The position numbers and the translations under genes were made by a program. A stretch of DNA of 25,601 bases from a virus. Under the pieces are notes generated by a model. The model saw nothing but the letters and a program-made list of their open reading frames with translations. It was not told where the DNA came from and did no database searches. Positions 24,395 through 25,601 of this stretch are shown one piece after another. The stretch covers positions 1-25,601 of the IMG/VR virus record IMGVR_UViG_3300006793_000247. One strand, given 5' to 3'. Numbering within the stretch: the first letter of the stretch is position 1; each line of letters starts with the position of its first letter.

Positions 24395-24790
24395 TTATTC
24401 TTCTGTAGAATCCTCTACCTGTTCTTCTGTAGGATCCTCTACCTGTTCTTCTGGAGAAGTTAGCCAAGAAACCTCATCGGTACTTACCTCCTCATTTTTA
24501 GGAGTAACCTTATCTGATATTGCTTTCTCAATAACAGAATTCATGTGGTCTGTTGGGTGATTTGCTTGTGCCCATAAAATTACATCAGACTCTAATACCT
24601 CATCTAAAGGAGTAAATATATTGGGGTCTGGTGGTAATATAGGGCATGCGCCACTAAATGTGTATGACTCACCAGAATCAGCGTCGGTTCCAGTATAGTC
24701 AAATCTTACGTGAGTGATTACATCTGACAATTCGTCTAGTGATGGCGCTTTCTTCAAAGCCGTAATCTTCCATTCATATGATATATTCAT
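24395..24790 (-). CDS. Small conserved phage protein, 131 aa, with acidic repeat tail
   Basis: The N-terminal ~100 residues have the pattern ISYEWKITALKKAP, then VITHVRFDYTGTDADSGESY, ending with DEVLESDVILWAQANHPTDH. I recall such short proteins (around 100 residues, sometimes listed as DUF7936) in marine phage genomes beside fibre genes; the function is unknown to me. The C-terminus is an acidic tail with two copies of EEQVED(P/S)T, encoded by a 24-bp tandem duplication. It starts 19 nt after a candidate promoter box and lies 21 nt before the next gene. Confidence 0.6.
   Translation of the reverse strand: MNISYEWKITALKKAPSLDELSDVITHVRFDYTGTDADSGESYTFSGACPILPPDPNIFTPLDEVLESDVILWAQANHPTDHMNSVIEKAISDKVTPKNEEVSTDEVSWLTSPEEQVEDPTEEQVEDSTEE
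24401..24448. repeat. Tandem duplication of 24 bp
   Basis: Positions 24401-24424 and 24425-24448 are the same 24-bp unit with a single A/G difference at the ninth base. The start of a third copy (TTCTG) follows at 24449. In the minus frame the unit encodes EEQVED(P/S)T, so the duplication lengthens the protein tail in frame by eight residues. Confidence 0.85.
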
Positions 24791-24809
24791 AACTTAAATA
24801 TTTATATTG

Positions 24810-24843
24810 CAAATATACTAATTTTTTATTAAGGCCTACCAAA
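24810..24843 (-). promoter_or_regulatory. Candidate Bacteroidetes-type promoter for the packaging genes
   Basis: TATATTTG on the minus strand (24817-24810) matches TAnnTTTG exactly and ends 19 nt before the ATG at 24790. A TTTG at 24843-24840 lies 22 nt upstream, slightly longer than the usual spacing to a -33 element. It sits in a 38-nt gap, one of the few in this tight cluster, between the fibre genes and the small/packaging genes. Confidence 0.45.
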
Positions 24844-25386
24844 CCCACCACCACTACTCCCTGGTACAGTAACAGTCCTGGTTACTCCATAACTTGTCCC
24901 AACGCTATTTGTAGCAAAAGCTCTAATATACGCATTATATGATGATGGACCTTGAATAGTTAGTATAGAGGTGCTCATAGTACCTGTTGTTCCATTAACA
25001 GCAATTGTAGTAGAGTTACTTGTTGTTGGCGATGTGTTGGAAGTTGAGAATACAAACCCTCTTTGTGTTATAGTTGCTCCACCATCACTGCTTACGCTTC
25101 CAATAGCGTCTATTCTGTTAGTTGAGCTATTCCAACCACATAATCCAGTTGAAACACTTGGAGCGGTTGTTGCTGAATAGTCGTGGTCATAACTACGCCA
25201 TTCACTCATCTTATGAGGTGTGTTGCCGTCAGGTCTTAAACTTGAAGTGTTCAAAGTTCCATTAACCCCAGTAGATACATCTGATAAACTTATATTTACA
25301 ATAGAACTTAGTTGCGTGTAGTCGCTATAGGTAACTTCTGCTCTTATTCCCCTTAAAGATAATGGTCCGCTTGCTGGTACTGCCAT
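24829..25386 (-). CDS. Small tail-fibre-like protein with a fibronectin-type repeat
   Basis: A 185-residue, Ser/Thr/Gly-rich protein. The N-terminus MAVPASGPLSLRGIRAEV is a start I associate with tail or fibre proteins in marine phages. Residues about 78-172 look like one fibronectin III-type or bacterial surface repeat, including RGFVFSTSNTSPTTSNSTTI, then YNAYIRAFATNSVGTSYG, a pattern common in Bacteroidetes surface proteins. The end is Gly/Ser-rich and flexible. It starts 2 nt after the stop of the S74 fibre gene, so the two are co-translated and probably assemble in the same tail appendage. The role in host binding is inferred. No signal peptide is expected because virion proteins are made in the cytoplasm. 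Confidence 0.6.
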   Translation of the reverse strand: MAVPASGPLSLRGIRAEVTYSDYTQLSSIVNISLSDVSTGVNGTLNTSSLRPDGNTPHKMSEWRSYDHDYSATTAPSVSTGLCGWNSSTNRIDAIGSVSSDGGATITQRGFVFSTSNTSPTTSNSTTIAVNGTTGTMSTSILTIQGPSSYNAYIRAFATNSVGTSYGVTRTVTVPGSSGGGFGRP

Positions 25387-25388
25387 AT

Positions 25389-25601
25389 CTACTTACAATT
25401 ACATTGTTTTACCTCCAAAGCTTCTACTTTGGCAGAAAGTTCTTTTACAGATTCAATAAGTACAGCTGTTAGTTTTTGATAATCTACCGCCTTATACCCA
25501 TTAGTTCTTGTTTCTACGAGTTCTGGTAAAACATCTTCAATTTCTTGAGCAACAACCCCTACATCTTTTTTACCTGTGGTCTTGTGTGACTTTTCATTCC
25601 A
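25389..25601 (-). CDS. Tail-fibre C-terminus with S74 intramolecular chaperone domain, 5' part outside the window
   Basis: The last 71 codons of a longer gene; the reading frame is open to the right edge. The visible part is the end of a Peptidase_S74 (endosialidase-type chaperone) domain: TTGKKDVGVVAQEIEDVLPE, then RTNGYKAVDYQKLTAVLIES and a helix VKELSAKVEALE, ending in QCNCK. In this family the domain folds the trimeric fibre and then cuts itself off at a Ser upstream, which is beyond the edge here. The gene ends in TAG, 2 nt before the next start. This places a receptor-binding fibre at the head of the packaging cluster. Confidence 0.85.
   Translation of the reverse strand, partial: WNEKSHKTTGKKDVGVVAQEIEDVLPELVETRTNGYKAVDYQKLTAVLIESVKELSAKVEALEVKQCNCK

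Noticed and set aside
1-25601. Searched for tRNA genes, CRISPR arrays, integrase or attachment sites, insertion sequences and a template/variable repeat pair of a diversity-generating retroelement.
   Set aside because: None seen by eye; almost all sequence is accounted for by structural genes, and the gaps are too short for RNA genes.

Overview
This window looks like the structural module of a tailed, podovirus-like phage (or prophage or virome contig) of a Bacteroidetes host. It is AT-rich, almost entirely coding, and all 19 supported genes are on the minus strand with gaps or overlaps of only a few bases. Two things point to Bacteroidetes. Several short intergenic gaps hold exact TAnnTTTG boxes, the -7 element of Bacteroidetes promoters, 14-19 nt before a start codon. 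Leaders are A-rich without clear Shine-Dalgarno sequences. The order terminase, portal, scaffold, major capsid, connector/ring proteins, very long beta-rich tail protein, then huge internal proteins resembles crAss-like phages and the uncultured marine Bacteroidetes podoviruses related to them. That placement is from family memory and is not proven. TAA, TAG and TGA all end genes here, so there is no sign of the stop-codon reassignment known in some crAss-like phages.

Read in the direction of transcription (right to left): 25601-24829 carries the end of a tail-fibre protein with an S74 intramolecular chaperone domain and a small fibre-like protein with a fibronectin-type repeat. 24790-23884 holds three small conserved proteins behind a candidate promoter. 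23882-23325 encodes what looks like a tandem GroES-fold co-chaperonin, translationally coupled to the small terminase subunit, followed by the large terminase, portal, scaffold and major capsid protein (to 15728). A strong intrinsic terminator follows the capsid gene. One more conserved head-module protein (15658-14882) is followed by a second terminator that overlaps a good Bacteroidetes-type promoter.

This promoter would drive the tail module: two connector/ring-type proteins (14786-13152), a 1751-residue tail protein (13150-7895), and a 257-residue protein (7893-7120). The last resembles the distal part of such tail proteins and is separated from the long protein by a stop codon. Another promoter candidate precedes three genes for probable internal virion (ejection/cargo) proteins: 184 aa, 678 aa, and a giant one of at least 1493 aa that runs off the left edge.

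The most unusual points are the Ig-like (Big_9/cadherin-like) plus von Willebrand A tail appended to the long tail protein just where its final module appears to have been split off, the two-copy GroES-like protein beside the terminase, and the terminator/promoter overlap between head and tail modules. There are no tRNA or rRNA genes, CRISPR arrays, insertion sequences, integrases, lysis genes or replication genes in the window, and no gene-free stretch longer than about 100 bases.
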